A stretch of 64,000 nt of DNA. It comes from Heterobasidion occidentale (lineage: Eukaryota; Basidiomycota; Agaricomycetes; Russulales; Bondarzewiaceae). The DNA is taken from positions 62,001 to 126,000 of the forward strand of contig JBCAQO010000014.1 in NCBI GenBank assembly GCA_039111635.1, read 5' to 3'. Numbering within the stretch: position 1 is the stretch's first letter; each line of letters starts with the position of its first letter. Positions 21,840 through 33,539 of this stretch are shown piece after piece. The notes beneath the pieces were generated by a model. That model saw nothing but the letters and a program-made list of their open reading frames with translations, was not told where the DNA came from and made no database searches. The position numbers and the translations under genes are program-made.

Positions 21840-23560
21840 TAATTATGCGGGGTCAGCGTAAGGTATTTCCTGGTAGTTTAATGGTCGTGCCGGACGTCCG
21901 TAGTTTTTGCGTCTTTGCGGACGTCCGCTAGTTATCCTTAAGTCGTTGCGGGACTGAGGCTAGTTTATACCTAAGTCGTGCGGACTGCCCTGCTAGTTTA
22001 TGCCAGGTCGTTGCGGACCTATCCATCTCCCAAACGTAGGAGTACCTGTAAACAAGACAGCAGGCGTTTCTGCGCGCCGGAACATTCATCGGTGATGCGC
22101 ATAGGGGCCGTAGACCAGTTCCTCCTTCTTGACAGGGTTCCCATTGAGGCAAGATGGTGATGGTTTATACTATATCAAACCGGATAAACTTATAGAGTCG
22201 CGAGAATAGACGTGAAGGCCTATTTTGACACGACTCACATGGCCCTGTAGACAGAAGGGCAGCTCAGTTTATCGTCATGAAGGACGGCAACTAGTTTATA
22301 GTCATTGCGGACGTCCGCTATCGCCTGGCTTGAACCTCCCGAGCCTCGATAGATTTAATCCTCCGGGGTTGAGGGTAGTTTAAGGTCATTTCGGACTAGT
22401 TGATGGTCAAGGTCGTGACCATCAACCACGACTCCTATCCTTGAAGGAGTAAGTAGTTTATCGTCATTCCGGACTAGATCAACATCGTGGCATCAACAAC
22501 GATGTCGATCGACATCTCCTATGCTGAAAGGAGTGGTAGTTTAACGTCTTTGCGGACGCAGCAATGCCAAAACATATCTCATGTTTGGACACTGCTCATG
22601 ACCCTGTAATGAAAGGGTAGTCCCAGTTTAACGCCATGGAGGGCGTCCGTAGTTTATCGTCGTTGCGGACAGGCGTAGTTTTACATTGTTGCGGATGATT
22701 CGTAGTTTTACATCATTGCGGATGATCTACAACACGAGGCACGGTCCCAGTTGCCTCTTGACTGGCCCTTGAAGCGGAATCCTTGCTTCGGACTTCAAGG
22801 GTAGAATGGGCGCGCCATGGAGTAGTCGTGGTCCTGTCGTCGGAAGACTGACAACCCGCTCCATGTCCCCAAACCCCTCGCACGGAATTGAACCGTGTCG
22901 ACCCCATATTCTTTTACTGTAGGGCGTATGGAATATGGAAGCGCCTCGACCTAGTCGGCAGGGTTCTGCAACGGTGGAGGCCCTCACTTCCACCGTCTGC
23001 CAGAATACAACCACGCTCCGAGGGTCTCGGTAGCTTTAGCGTCGTTCCGGACGGTAACTAGTTTATCGTCATTGCGGACCAAGCCTTTCGTAGTTTTACA
23101 TCGTTGCGGATGTATTTTCTCCGTTTTGGGTACTAATGGAGTGCGGCCATCAGTTCCTGCATCGCAGATAGGGTCCCCTAATGCGGAAACGACCCTGTAA
23201 AACCGGAGATCCAAAGTGGGACGTCCAAGACACCTGTCAGACCTTGACAGCGAGGTTGGTCCACCGTTCCCCAACGGTGGGTATGCAACACGATTTCCCA
23301 CCAATATTCATGCATCATTCATGTACCAGTCGGTTATGTTGTGAATCCTAAGGGCCTCCTAATGCGGAAAGGGCCCTGTAAAACTGGGGATCCAAGCGGG
23401 ACGCCCGATTCGCTTGTCAGAATACCTCTTGACAACGAGAGTGTTGAATGCTTGTCCTTGTCTTGAGACCGGAGGGCTGCAACGCGAAATGGTCAGGTAC
23501 TTCCCCTGCCTTCTTATCTTTTCACAGTTTAACGTCATGCAGGACGTTCGTTCCGGCGTC
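21840..23560 (-). repeat. Structured array of 21-nt repeats, element A2
   Basis: About 18 copies of a 21-nt motif, sense GTCCGCAATGACGNTAAACT plus A. On the + strand it appears as TAGTTTATCGTCATTGCGGA, for example near 22291, 22451, 22650 and 23051. Spacers of about 5-300 nt are mostly built of perfect or near-perfect stem-loops. It lies between the extra ORF and the 3' LTR and is not open in any frame for long. Compared with A1 it has additional copies at 22650-22720. See the findings for covariation. Confidence 0.8.
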
Positions 23561-23750
23561 CTGTGCGTGAAACCGGTACCTGTGATGCGGAGGGTCCTTT
23601 CCTCTCCGTCATCATGTTAAAACCAGGGGTTCCTCAACTCCCTGGTTTAGTATCCTCCGCCAATGTCTCCATAATCTCCGTACCCTTCGTCTGGTCTGTA
23701 GTAGGGGTCGGCGTCGTCGTAGTTATCGCCTTCGACCTCGTCCCAGGCGT

Positions 23751-25024
23751 CTAGTTCCGCTCGAGTCCAGGAAGTAGTTCGCTGAGTCGGGCGCTGGCGG
23801 ATTGGAGCTCTTCTACCAATGTGCGGATGTGCTCCTTCAGCTCGATTATCTCGAGGACGGTTTGGAGTCGGCGAATCTCTTGGTCGAGTTCTTCTAGGAC
23901 TGCTTCGCCTGGGCTGGAGGGTTGCCCTTGTTCTCTGGCTCCCTCGTCCCTCATTCCTCCTGTACCTTGGAGGATGCTCCTCATTGCTGCCTCCTGCGTC
24001 CTGCCCGGTGGATTGTCCTGCCGATATGGGAGGAAGGGCCTCTCGGTCTCTTCGGCCTGTCGTTGGACCGTAGCCCAGACGTATTCGGTCTGGGTGGTCG
24101 CGTCTCGACTGCTTGTAGCCGGTACCGCTCTGCTAGCTTCGCTCCATGGTTGGACGCGGAATGGGTCAGTCCGAACGGGACGGGCGTGACTTGAATGTCC
24201 TGTGTCGGTGCGCGAGATGAGGGCGGGTAGGAGCTCCAGATTGATGAAGGAGGAGAACTCGTCCGGATGAATGAGTAGGGCGTAAGCCCCATTATTTCCT
24301 CGGGCATACCAGGAGGCGGCCCTGTGATCATCTGCATAGGCCAGAAGCCTGACCTGGTCGCTCGCGTCAGCGAGGCGTCGGGGTATGTCGTCGCTCTCGC
24401 TTCCTGGTTGCCCTGCGAAGAAGTTAGCGAGCCTTTGTAAGGCCAGCGCTGTGGCCATCTGAATTACCGCGGAGATGGTGGTGCGCTGGAGTAGTGCGTC
24501 TCCTAGCCCTTCCAACTCTCCGGGGTGCAGATCTCGACTACTGGTAGGGGGTCCTCTGGTCCTGGCAGCTGATGTACCAGCCGTTGCTGGTTCTTGTATA
24601 CCTGCCTCAACAGTTGTAGGCGATGCCAGGTTCGAAGGGTTTCCTGGTCTTCTTCCGCCTCTCGCTCCTCCTGTCTTGCGTCTCCTTGAGCCAACGCTGT
24701 CGTCGGTCGCGGAGGCGTTGACGGAGCATGCCTTCCTTCTGCTTGACGTCTTTCATCGTGCTCGTCATGAGCTCTCTCAAACCGTGGTGAGGCTCGGGGA
24801 TCCGTTCGATCTTCGACGGTGAGCGCGGTTTGGTGGACACTGATTTGTACAGGAGCTCCTCCTGGTGTCGTTGGGCGGCTGCTTCGGCTAGGGCGTCCAG
24901 TGTCGGGGTTGGCCACGGCCAGAATGATGTCTGGCGAGGGGTTTCTTGAAGGGGAGGAGGTAGTTCCGTCATCGATGAGCATGGCACGTCCAGGGGAGTA
25001 TTCCAGGGAGGAGTGGTTGGACAT
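23751..25024 (-). pseudogene. Extra ORF downstream of integrase, element A2 (ORF3)
   Basis: Two overlapping frames, 25024-24503 and 24515-23751, correspond to the single long ORF of A1 at 32080; an indel near 24680 separates them here. The N-terminal half is rich in S, P, T and R (MSNHSSLEYSPGRAMLIDDG). The middle (TISAVIQMATALALQRLANF, WYARGNNGAYALLIHPDEF, FINLELLPALIS) looks globular. The C-terminus is a coiled coil (LEELDQEIRRLQTVLEIIEL ... LQSASARLSELLPGLERN). I recognise no family. It occupies the position where some gypsy elements carry env, but I see no signal peptide or membrane segment. Confidence 0.6.
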
Positions 25025-25081
25025 GTGCTGGGGAGGATTCTTGCTTTGAAAGAGGGGGAATGTCTCCCTTTTTATATCTTT

Positions 25082-26363
25082 CTAAAGCCTAATCGCCGCT
25101 GGTCGGGGCTTGTCTGGGTAGCTTTCGTGGAATTCACGAAGCGCCTCGTCGGCCGTATCTTTGAGGAGGGCAAAGGGTTCCCAAGTGTTATCGGCCTCGG
25201 AGTATCCGACCCACTTGACAAGGTACTTGGTCCCTCGTCCCTGGCGTCTTGAATCTAGAATGGCCTCCACTTCGTAGTGCTCTTCTTCATTCAGGATCTC
25301 TGGGGCAGGTCTGGGGAAGTTCCTTCCGTGGGCCTCTGTCTCGTGATATTTCGTGAGTATGGAGGCATGAAACACCGGGTGTATCTTCCATGTTTCGGGT
25401 ATTTCCAACCGATAAGCCAGAGGGCCGATTCTTTCAGTCACTGAAAAGGGGCCATAGCGTCTAGGTGCCAGCTTGAATTTCGGATGAGTCGTCCGAATAT
25501 GGGTTCCTTCTAACCAAACTTGGGTTCCTACTTCCCACTGCGGAAGTTTCCTGTGTAGGTCCCGGTCCTTGGCGTGCTGCGCTGCTATTTGTAGACTTGC
25601 GGCCGCATCTTCTTGGACTTCTTTGATTAGTCGCAAACGTTCAGTTACTGCGGGCACCTTGGTCTCCAGAGCTGAGTCGACCGAATATGGTGGATTGAAC
25701 CCATAAAGGACTTCAAACGGCGACTTCCCAGTGGCGGAGTGTCTTCGGGTGTTGTGGGAGAATTCTGCGAAGGGGATCAAGTCTACCCAGTTATCTTGAT
25801 GGTAGTTGCAGAAAACTCGCAGGAATTGCTCGATCTCTTGGTTTACCCGTTCTGTTTCTCCGTCCGTTTGGGGGTGGTAAGCCGTGCTGAGGGCAGGGGT
25901 GATTCCCATTCCTTTCCATAGTTCCCTTGTGAACTTTGCCGCAAATTGAGGACCTCTGTCGGACACCACTTTGGTTGGCAACCATATCGTTTGAACACAT
26001 TGTCCTGGAAGAGCGTCGTGGTTTCTTCGGCCGTGATTGTCTTCTTGCACGGGTTATGACTATTCCTTTTGACTGACCCTGATCGTCTACCTCGTAGATC
26101 GAGTCGTAGCCTCTGCTTTCCTGGGAGGTCTGTCACGAAGTCGGTGGAGATAAAGCGCCAAGGGACGTTTGTGGTTTCCAGCGGTTGGATCGGTGGATGG
26201 GTCCTATGGGGAAGGTTCTTGGTAGATTGGCAACTGCACATCCATCCACATATGCGTGTACAATTTGGTCATGCTTGACCACCAGTAATGGCGTTGGACC
26301 AATTCTAAGGTCTTTGCTCGCCCGGGTGTCCTGTAGCCATAGTGTCATGGTGCGTTTTGACAA
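25082..26363 (-). pseudogene. pol: Integrase with chromodomain, element A2
   Basis: Frames 26241-25843 and 26050-25082 overlap with shifts. Visible: CQSTKNLPHRTHPPIQ, ISTDFVTDLPG, VVSDRGPQF, TDGETERVNQEIEQF (DDE core), the GKSPFEVLYGFNPP region, FKLAPRRYGPFSVTERIGPL and HPVFHASILTKYH. A C-terminal chromodomain follows (HYEVEAILDSRRQGRG, YLVKWVGYSEADNTWEPF). The chromodomain places it in the chromoviruses, whose integrases can target modified histones. Confidence 0.9.
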
Positions 26364-28053
26364 TCATTCGTCGAAGGAGGTCGTCCTTTGGGACGCATAT
26401 GTAACCGTCGCGTCTTGTAATGCCCTCTTCATGTGTCCATTTTCCTAGGTCGCCCTTCATTGCGTTTGGACCTTTTTCCAGCAGTTTCTTGAGGGCGACA
26501 TCAACCAGCAAATCGTGTTCCGAGCGCGAGTGTCGAATAAGGGAGAGGATGTCCGAGGATACGAGTTCTGTTGCTTTGACGTGTATGCCTTCGCTTGGCT
26601 CTACTAGAGTTTCGCTGGACTCGGTGAAAAGTCTGGACGGGAGTAGAGTCTGTGCCTTGTTATCAGATTCCACCCCCTCACTAAGGTCTGGACGCCTGGA
26701 CAGAGCATCGGCATGATTAGTAGTTCCAGCCTTGTAACTGAGCTGGAAGTCAAATCGGGACAAAAACAGACTCCAGCGCGCTTGTCGCCTTGACAGGTCG
26801 CGCGCCGTTTTAAAGTGTTCTAGGTTTTTATGGTCCGTCCAGACCTCAAAGGGATGTCGAGCACCTTCGAGGTAGTGTTTCCAGTGTTCCAATGCTTTGA
26901 TGATGGCGAGGAGTTCGCGATCATGCACGTCGTAATTTCGTTCGGCCGGTGAGAACGATCCTGAGAGGTATGCAACAGGGTGCCAGTCATTATCAGGTCC
27001 TTCCTGTAAGAGGACTGCACCATATGCTGCGAGGGAAGCGTCGGTAACAAGCCGGTAAGGGCGCATCGGGTCAGGGTACAACAGGACGGGTCGGCTGGTG
27101 AAGGTTTTCTTCAGTCGATCAAACGCCTGTTGGCACTCCGTGGTCCAGTCCCATTTCACATCCTTCTTCGTGAGGTCATGCAGGGGCCGAGCGATCAAGA
27201 GAATTTATCAATGAATCGTCGGTAGAAGTTCCCTAAGCCTAAGAAGGAGCGGATGTCGCGAACTGTGCGTGGATGGGCCATTCCTGGATAGCTTCAATCT
27301 TCGAGTCTTCCATAGCGACGTGGTCCTTTGAGATCGTGTACCCAAGGTAGTTCAACTTTTCCTTGTGGAACTCGCACTTCTCTGGTTTGAGGTAGAGATC
27401 GTTGTCGCGCAGGATTTGGAGGACTCGCCGAAGAATCACAATGTGTTCCGCTGTGGTCTTCGTGAAGATGAGGATGTCGTCCATATATACCGTTATCTTC
27501 CGGGCCAGGATGAGTTCTTGGAAGATCATGTTCATCATGGCTTGGAAGGTTCCTGGGGAGTTACAGAGCCCAAAGAACATCACCGTAGGTTCGAAAAGTC
27601 CCAAGGGTGTGACGAAGGCCGCCTTGGACTCGTCTCCCTTCTTGATGCGCACGTTGTTATATCCCCACCGAACATCGAGCTTTGAGAACACCGTTGCGCC
27701 TTTAATGATATCCAATAGTTCTTGGATTAATGGCAGGGGGGTGACGTCTCGAATAGTGTGTTCGTTAAGGTGGCGATAGTCTTGTACCGGACGGAGCTTC
27801 CCATCTTTCTTGCTACGAAAAAAAGAGGCCGCGCTATGTGCTGTTGACCGACGTATTGTTCCTCTGGAAAGGTGCTCTTTGACGAATTTCCTAGCTCGTC
27901 ATGCTTTTCCGGGCTCAAGGGAAATATCCGCGGGGCCTGGGGTACAAAAGACGGTTTGAGGTTTATCGCGTGGTCCCATACTGTATGTTGGGGAAGCCTC
28001 TGTGATCGTCGTTCGCTGAAGATGTCGAGGTAAGAATGATATTCTGTCGGCAC
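26305..28053 (-). pseudogene. pol: Reverse transcriptase and RNase H, element A2
   Basis: RT is split over frames 28053-27727 and 27715-27239; RNase H and the connection follow in 27198-26305. Catalytic VYMDDILIF is present, as are FGLCNSPGTFQAMMN, VTDASLAAYGAVL and VWTDHKNLEHF. Frameshifts lie at about 27720 and 27240. One breaks the polymerase palm after the KKDGKLRPV-like region, so the copy cannot encode a working Pol as assembled. Confidence 0.9.
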
Positions 28054-28925
28054 CCGACCTTTAAGTCGGTGGTGTCGATTTCTTCCTCCAGGTCTTCGTC
28101 AAAGCTTGCGAACCCCGAGGGTTCTGGGGCTACCTTCCTAATGACGGGTTCTCCTGCGCTATCCATTGCGGAGGAGTCAGACGGTGTTTGCGCTTCTTCA
28201 GCGACTTTTCCTGAAGCTTCGCCCTGGGCTGCTTTCTGCTGAGCTTGCCGGCGTTCCTTCCTTTCGGCTACTTGTTCTTCGAGCCATTCCCGAGCTTTGC
28301 GTTGTCGGGATTTGTGCTCGAGTAGTTCCATGAACCGAATTTTCCATTCCTTCGTGGGTACTTGGCTCCATTGTTCTTTAGTCCACGTCCACGAAGGTCC
28401 TACCGGTTCTGAGACAAGATGCGGTTTCGTCCGCTGAGGAACCTTGTCACCGCGTAGTTTCGCTAGCCATGCCTTCTTGGTAGGCTCTTCCCTTGCCTTG
28501 GTAAACCCATATGGTTGTTGGCAATCTCTGGGGCAACGATCAAAGTGTACCTCACGGCGCCTCCACCCGATGGAGGGGTCGTGGTATTTCAGCCAATCCG
28601 TTCCTAGGAGCATGTCGTCTTTCCCTAGATTGGTGATGAACATTTGGACGCGTTCAGTGTGAGTTCTCCCCCGTCTATCCTTGACGGTGAGATTCGCGTC
28701 CAGGCCTCGTCGAATGAGGCCTGCCTTGTTGATGGTGTCATCGACGTTGCGAACGCGGATGGGGCGGTTTAAAGGATAAGTGGGAAGGTTGTGCTTCTGT
28801 ACCCACCCCTCATTTACCAAAATCCCTTCGCATGCTGAGTCGATGGCGGCTCTGGCTCCAGCGCTTCTTCCTCGAGTTGTTAATCGCACGTCAAGTCGAA
28901 TGGGGGTAATAATGTGACTGTTCAT
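27963..28925 (-). CDS. Retropepsin and linker, element A2
   Basis: A 320-aa open frame starting MNSHIITPIRLDVRLTTRG. It carries AAIDSACEGILVN (protease active site with DSA) and DMLLGTDWLKYHDPSIGW, then a lysine/glutamate-rich linker with an acidic end (FDEDLEEEIDTTD). Unlike A1 it has no internal stop. It overlaps the RT frame at its end through a shift. Confidence 0.7.
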   Translation of the reverse strand: MNSHIITPIRLDVRLTTRGRSAGARAAIDSACEGILVNEGWVQKHNLPTYPLNRPIRVRNVDDTINKAGLIRRGLDANLTVKDRRGRTHTERVQMFITNLGKDDMLLGTDWLKYHDPSIGWRRREVHFDRCPRDCQQPYGFTKAREEPTKKAWLAKLRGDKVPQRTKPHLVSEPVGPSWTWTKEQWSQVPTKEWKIRFMELLEHKSRQRKAREWLEEQVAERKERRQAQQKAAQGEASGKVAEEAQTPSDSSAMDSAGEPVIRKVAPEPSGFASFDEDLEEEIDTTDLKVGCRQNIILTSTSSANDDHRGFPNIQYGTTR

Positions 28926-29002
28926 TGCTCCGATTCGAATATATGACGGGGAATCATACTCGAGTTTCCTCGACCCTCTCTCTTCGGCTGGTGAAGGAGA
29001 GG

Positions 29003-30209
29003 TCAGGAAAAATCCTCTGCCAGATCCACCAACATCTGCCTTTGCTCGGCCTTCCCTACTCCTTGGAAGAGCGCTCGGACGCCATTAATATCACTGATGG
29101 GTCCGTTGCTTCGTCGTCCGTTAGGCGGTACGTAGCGCTCTCCATCGCTCTGGCGTGATCCTCCCCTTCTCGCGGAAGGGTCCTCACGTTCCACCGAATT
29201 ACCAGGTTGTGGTACCCGACGGTGGTGGCCATGAGAACTCCCCTCCTCCAATCCTCGATGTAGTCGCGCATCGTTTCCCACCGGGGATTCTTGCTCGTCT
29301 TCATCCTCCATGTCTGCAGCGCGAGTTCGTCTACCTCCTCACCCATCGGCTTGCGGATTTCCTCGAGACGGGGGAACGCCTCTACGAGGGGAACGACAGT
29401 CAGCTATCCCATGTCCTGGTTTCCCGCAATTGTAGCAGGAAAAGGGAGGGTCTCTTGCCATCGTATACACGCTTGTTCCGACTGGCGTCTCTTTTGCGAG
29501 AGGCATCAATATCCATGTCAACCACCTGGTTGTTCATTCTGCGAGGAGCGGTGGTAGAGTTATAACGACGAGCGGGTTGGAGGTGAAAGCGTAGAGGAAG
29601 TCGCTTCGGAATGAGGTGGAGTTGGCGAGGATCGCCTTTTGAGCACTTCGGGCTCTCAAGCGTCCATCTATTTCACAGGCGGTGTTGACCCAATCTTGGA
29701 TCGTGTCCTTCGGCGGAGTTTCCTTGTCATAGATCTTGTCCATGACCCTCGGTCAAGCCCCCTCTGAAATAAGGAACTTGTTCTCTGTCGGTGATGTCGG
29801 CGTCGGCGGCGATAAGGATGAATTGGTTTGAATATTCATCCACCGTCATCTTCCCCTGAGAGAAAGACATGAGGGCGCTTCGGGCCTTGTCCGTGAGGTT
29901 CGTTTCCTTGAACTGGAGTTTAAACCTGACAAGGAAGTCGTCCCAAGTTCCTACGGTCTTGGGCGGAGTCGCCCCTACTGTCTTCTTTAGGAAGCTCTCT
30001 GCCCATACGCCGGCCGTCCCGTATCTCATGCACGAGAGAGCGAGAGAAACTTTGTCTGAATCCGTCTTGTATTGGTCTGGTTCTGCTGTAAAAAGGAGGA
30101 GGCAATTCATGATGAATTTCTGTGATTGTGTTCGGTCCCCTTCGAAGTTATCGGGGAGCTTGAGCTTGCCCCTTCCCGACGAGACGGGGGGGTCTGTAGG
30201 GTTTGACAT
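29003..30209 (-). pseudogene. gag: Gag of element A2
   Basis: Frame 30209-29727 carries the Gag domain (GKLKLPDNFEGDRTQSQKF). A shift near 29745 interrupts at the YFRGGLTEG point. Gag sequence continues in 29743-29534 and in 29521-29339 with zinc knuckle CYNCGKPGHGIADC. Overlapping frames to 29003 match the A1 tail. The acidic open stretch upstream of the Met continues to about 30470 without an ATG, as in A1. Confidence 0.85.
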
Positions 30210-30666
30210 AATATTTCGGGTGTTGATCGGTGTTTGAATATCCGAGGATTCGGACTCGGATGTTCCTTCTTCTTCTTCCGATGTGTCCGGGATTTCCAGT
30301 TCGGGGTTCCTGTACTGGGGTGGTTCTACCCAGTCTTCTGCTGTTTCGTCCCAAGCCCACTCAGCTTCTGTTCCGTCTTCTCTTGTGAAGAAGTATTGCC
30401 CTTCTCGGTACGAGCAGTTATCAAAGTTTGGGGGTGCTGGCCGATTGGTGTCGGAGTAATACCAGCGGTTTTCTCTTTGATGGATAGGACGATTGTTCTG
30501 TCAAAGTTGGTTATGAGTTCGTCTAGTGCCTGGTGGAAATCCTAGGCCTAGGTCTTGCTCCAGGTGTGTGAAGTAACTCTCTTCGGTGGGGGTCTATGCC
30601 ACCGATGAGGGTTGTGAGAAAGAGTGTGGCAGCAAGCAGAGTGTGGTGCAAGGTAGGGCAAAAGCG

Positions 30667-30676
30667 AGTCTATTCT
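30667..30676 (-). other. Primer-binding site, self-priming type (A2)
   Basis: Minus-strand AGAATAGACT, 2 nt inside the 5' LTR border, is complementary to the LTR sequence AGTCTATTCT at the predicted RNA start. Same geometry as in A1. Confidence 0.7.
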
Positions 30677-30678
30677 AG

Positions 30679-31299
30679 TGTTACGAACTGCTCGTTCAGT
30701 AACCCAAGAGTAACAGGTTCTTCCCTAGGTCGCACAATGGACTGAGTGGTGGACGGAGTCTCGACCGTATCAGACGTTGATACAGGAGGGAATAATGATT
30801 GGCTCTAAGTTACACAGTATGAAGACTTGTGTAAGAACGAAGAGCTTCGTATTCGAAGATACGAGTGAACGAAGAGAATAGACTGAAGATCCTCAGCCTA
30901 TTCTATGGGCCTTATATACTGTATGGGGTATAGGGTAAGAGTCCGTGTGCTTCTCCAGGTTTCCATCCTAGGAGAGCTGTGGTCGCCGTCTTTCTCATCC
31001 GGCGCCTACTCCTGTACTTCTCCAATCGCACTGATCCATCATGGTGCGACGAGGTGCTTACCCATAAGCCCTAAGCCCATGGCATGTGAATGCCTCCCTT
31101 ATTACTGTGTGAACTTCGTGAGCCTCATGTCCCTCTCATATAGCCTCTACCGATGTCTTGAAGAACCATCGGTCTTGTCGGCTCCTAAGGACATGCCAAA
31201 TACCTTGGTGTACGCTCCGTAGTGGAGCCGCCTAGCATGTGATGCTTGATCCATCGGTTAGACCGGCCGCGAAGGGCCCCGATCGGTCAAGTCATAACA
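30679..31299 (-). repeat. 5' LTR of element A2
   Basis: 621 bp, nearly identical to 20416-21037 and carrying the same insert of about 34 bp. It ends at 31299 and is followed by CCACC. Confidence 0.93.
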
Positions 31300-31304
31300 C
31301 CACC

Positions 31305-32020
31305 AAGATAACTGGGTAGACTTGATCCCCTTCGCAGAATTCTCCCACAACACCCGAAAACACTCCGCCACTGGGAAATCGCCGTTTGAAGTCCTTTACG
31401 GGTTCAACCCACCATATTCGGTCGACTCAGCCCTGGAGACCAAGGTGCCCGCAGTAACTGAACGATTACAGCTAATCAAGGAAGTCCAAGAAGATGCGGC
31501 TGCAAGTCTACAAATAGCAGCGCAGCACACCAAGGACCGGGACCTGCACAGAAAACTCCCGCAGTGAGAAGTGGGAACCCAAGTTTGGTTGGAAGGAACC
31601 CACATTCGGACGACTCATCCGAAATTCAAGCTGGCACCTAGGCGCTATGGCCCCTTTTCAGTGACCGAAAGAATCGGTCCTCTGGCTTATCGGCTGAAGA
31701 TACCCAAAACGTGGAAGATACACCTGGTATTTCATGCCTCCATACTCACGGAATATCAGGAGACAGAGGCCCACGGAGAGAACTTCCCCAGACCTGCCCT
31801 ATAGATCTTGAATGAAGAAGAACACTATGAAGTGGAGGCCATTCTGGATTCAAGACGTCAGGGACGAGGAACCAAGTACCTCGTCAAGTGGGTCGGATAC
31901 TCCGAGGCCGATAACACCTGGGAACCCTTTGCCCTCCTCAAAGATACGGCCGATGAGGCGCTTCGTGAATTTCACGAAAGCTACCCAGACAAGCCCCGAC
32001 CTATGGCGATTAAGCTTTAG
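31305..32020 (+). pseudogene. pol: Integrase C-terminal part and chromodomain, element A1
   Basis: Reads NWVDLIPFAEFSHNTRKHSA, GKSPFEVLYGFNPPY, KFKLAPRRYGPFSVTERIG and VFHASILTEYQ. The chromodomain follows (HYEVEAILDSRRQGRG, YLVKWVGYSEADNTWEPF) and stops at 32020. Two in-frame stops interrupt it (31565-31567 and 31802-31804), where A2 has sense codons. The reading frame is otherwise collinear with A2. Confidence 0.9.
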
Positions 32021-32079
32021 AAAGGTATAAAAGGGGAGACGCCCCGTCCCTTTCAAAGCAGGAACCCTCCCATTAGTAC

Positions 32080-33339
32080 ATGTCCGACCACTCCTCCCTT
32101 GATTACTCCCCTGGACGTGCCATGCTCATCGATGACGGAACTACCTCCTCCCCTTCAAGAAACCCCTCGCCAGACATCATTCTGGCCGTGGCCAACCCCA
32201 ACACTGGACGCCTTAGCCGAGGCAGCCACCCAGCGTCTCCAGAAGGAATTCCCATACCAATCATCGTCCACCACACCGCGCTCGCCGTCGAAGATCGAAC
32301 GGATTTACGAGCCTCATCCCGGGTTGAGAGAGCTCATGACGAGCACAATGAAGGACACCAAGAAGAAGGAAGACCTACTCCGTCAACGCCTCCGCGACCG
32401 ACGACAGCGTTGGCTCAAGGAGACACAAGGCAGGAAACGAGAGGCGGAAGAAGACCAAGAAACCCTGCGGACCTGGCATCGCCTACAGTTGCTGAGAGAA
32501 GTGTACAAGAACCAGCAACGGCTGGTACATCGGCTGCCAGGACCAGAGGACCCCCTACCAGTAGTGGAAATCTGCACCCCAGAGAGTTGGAAGGGCTAGG
32601 AGACGCACTGCTCCAGCGTACCACCATCTCCGCGGTAATTCAAATGGCCACAGCGTTAGCCTTACAAAGGCTCGCTAACTTCTTCGCAGGGCAACCAGGG
32701 AGCGAGAGCAACAACGTACCCCGATGCCTCACTGACGCGAGCGACCAGGTCAGGCTTTTGGCCTATGCAGATGATCATCGGGCCGCCTCCTGGTATGCCC
32801 GAGGAAATAATGGGGCTTACGCCTTACTCATTCACCCGGACGAGTGCTCCTCCTTCATCAATTTGGAGCTCCTACCCGCCCTCATCTCGCGCTCCGATAC
32901 AGTACACTCCTCCCACGCCCATCCCGTCCAGATTGACCCATTCCGCGTCCAACCATGGAATGTCGAAGCCAGTAGAACGATACCGGCTACAAGTAACCGA
33001 GACGCAACCGTCCAGACAGAATATGTCTGGACCACGGTTCAACGACAGGCACGAAGGGATCGAGAGACCCTTCCTCCCACACCGACAGGACAATCCACCG
33101 GGCAGGACACCGGAGGCAGCAATGAGGAACATCCTCCAAGGTACAGGAGGAACGAGGGACGAGGAAACCAGAGGACGAGGACGACCCTCCAGCCCGGGCG
33201 AAGCAGTCCTAGAAAAACTCGACCAAGAGATTCGCCGACTCCAAACCATCCTCGAGATAATCGACCTGAAGGAACGTATCCTCGCATTGGTAGAAGAACT
33301 CCAATCCGCCAGCGCCCGACTCAGCGAACTACTGCCTAA
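32080..33339 (+). CDS. Extra ORF downstream of integrase, element A1 (ORF3)
   Basis: A 419-aa open frame beginning MSDHSSLDYSPGRAMLIDDG, 60 nt after the integrase stop. N-terminal about 170 aa are low-complexity and probably disordered. A globular-looking part follows (TISAVIQMATALALQRLANF, RLLAYADDHRAASWYARG, YALLIHPDECSSFINLELL). Relative to A2 the frame slips near 33050, so the last part here is out of frame; the A2-like coiled-coil tail (LEKLDQEIRRLQTILEI ... LLPKLERN) is open in the frame ending at 33355. No family recognised. Its retention in A1, A2 and, in part, A4 argues that it belongs to the element rather than being a chance ORF. Confidence 0.6.
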   Translation: MSDHSSLDYSPGRAMLIDDGTTSSPSRNPSPDIILAVANPNTGRLSRGSHPASPEGIPIPIIVHHTALAVEDRTDLRASSRVERAHDEHNEGHQEEGRPTPSTPPRPTTALAQGDTRQETRGGRRPRNPADLASPTVAERSVQEPATAGTSAARTRGPPTSSGNLHPRELEGLGDALLQRTTISAVIQMATALALQRLANFFAGQPGSESNNVPRCLTDASDQVRLLAYADDHRAASWYARGNNGAYALLIHPDECSSFINLELLPALISRSDTVHSSHAHPVQIDPFRVQPWNVEASRTIPATSNRDATVQTEYVWTTVQRQARRDRETLPPTPTGQSTGQDTGGSNEEHPPRYRRNEGRGNQRTRTTLQPGRSSPRKTRPRDSPTPNHPRDNRPEGTYPRIGRRTPIRQRPTQRTTA

Positions 33340-33539
33340 ACTCGAGCGGAACTAGACGCCTGGGACGAAGTCGAAGGCGGCAATTATGACGACATCGACC
33401 CCTATTACAGGCCGGACGAAGGATACGGGGATTACGGGGACATTGGTGGAGGATATTAGGCAAGGGAGTAAAGGAACCCCTTGCCGCTAAATGGTGACGG
33501 AGAGGAAAGGACCCTCCACACCACAGGTACCGGTTTCAC

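Larger units (their letters stand above)
20416..31299 (-). mobile_element. Element A2, full-length family A chromovirus nested in A1
   Basis: 10.9 kb. Both LTRs are present (30679-31299 is 5', 20416-21037 is 3'), flanked by the perfect duplication CCACC. By eye the two LTRs differ at only about five or six positions in 620, so the insertion is young and later than A1. Order on the minus strand: PBS, gag, protease, RT/RNase H, integrase with chromodomain, an extra ORF, the structured repeat array, polypurine tract. Gag and pol are broken by several frameshifts despite the similar LTRs. Confidence 0.95.

Noticed and set aside
21840..23560. CRISPR-like pattern of short repeats and spacers
   Set aside because: The repeats are degenerate and spaced irregularly, the spacers are self-complementary, and the array lies inside a eukaryotic retrotransposon without cas genes.
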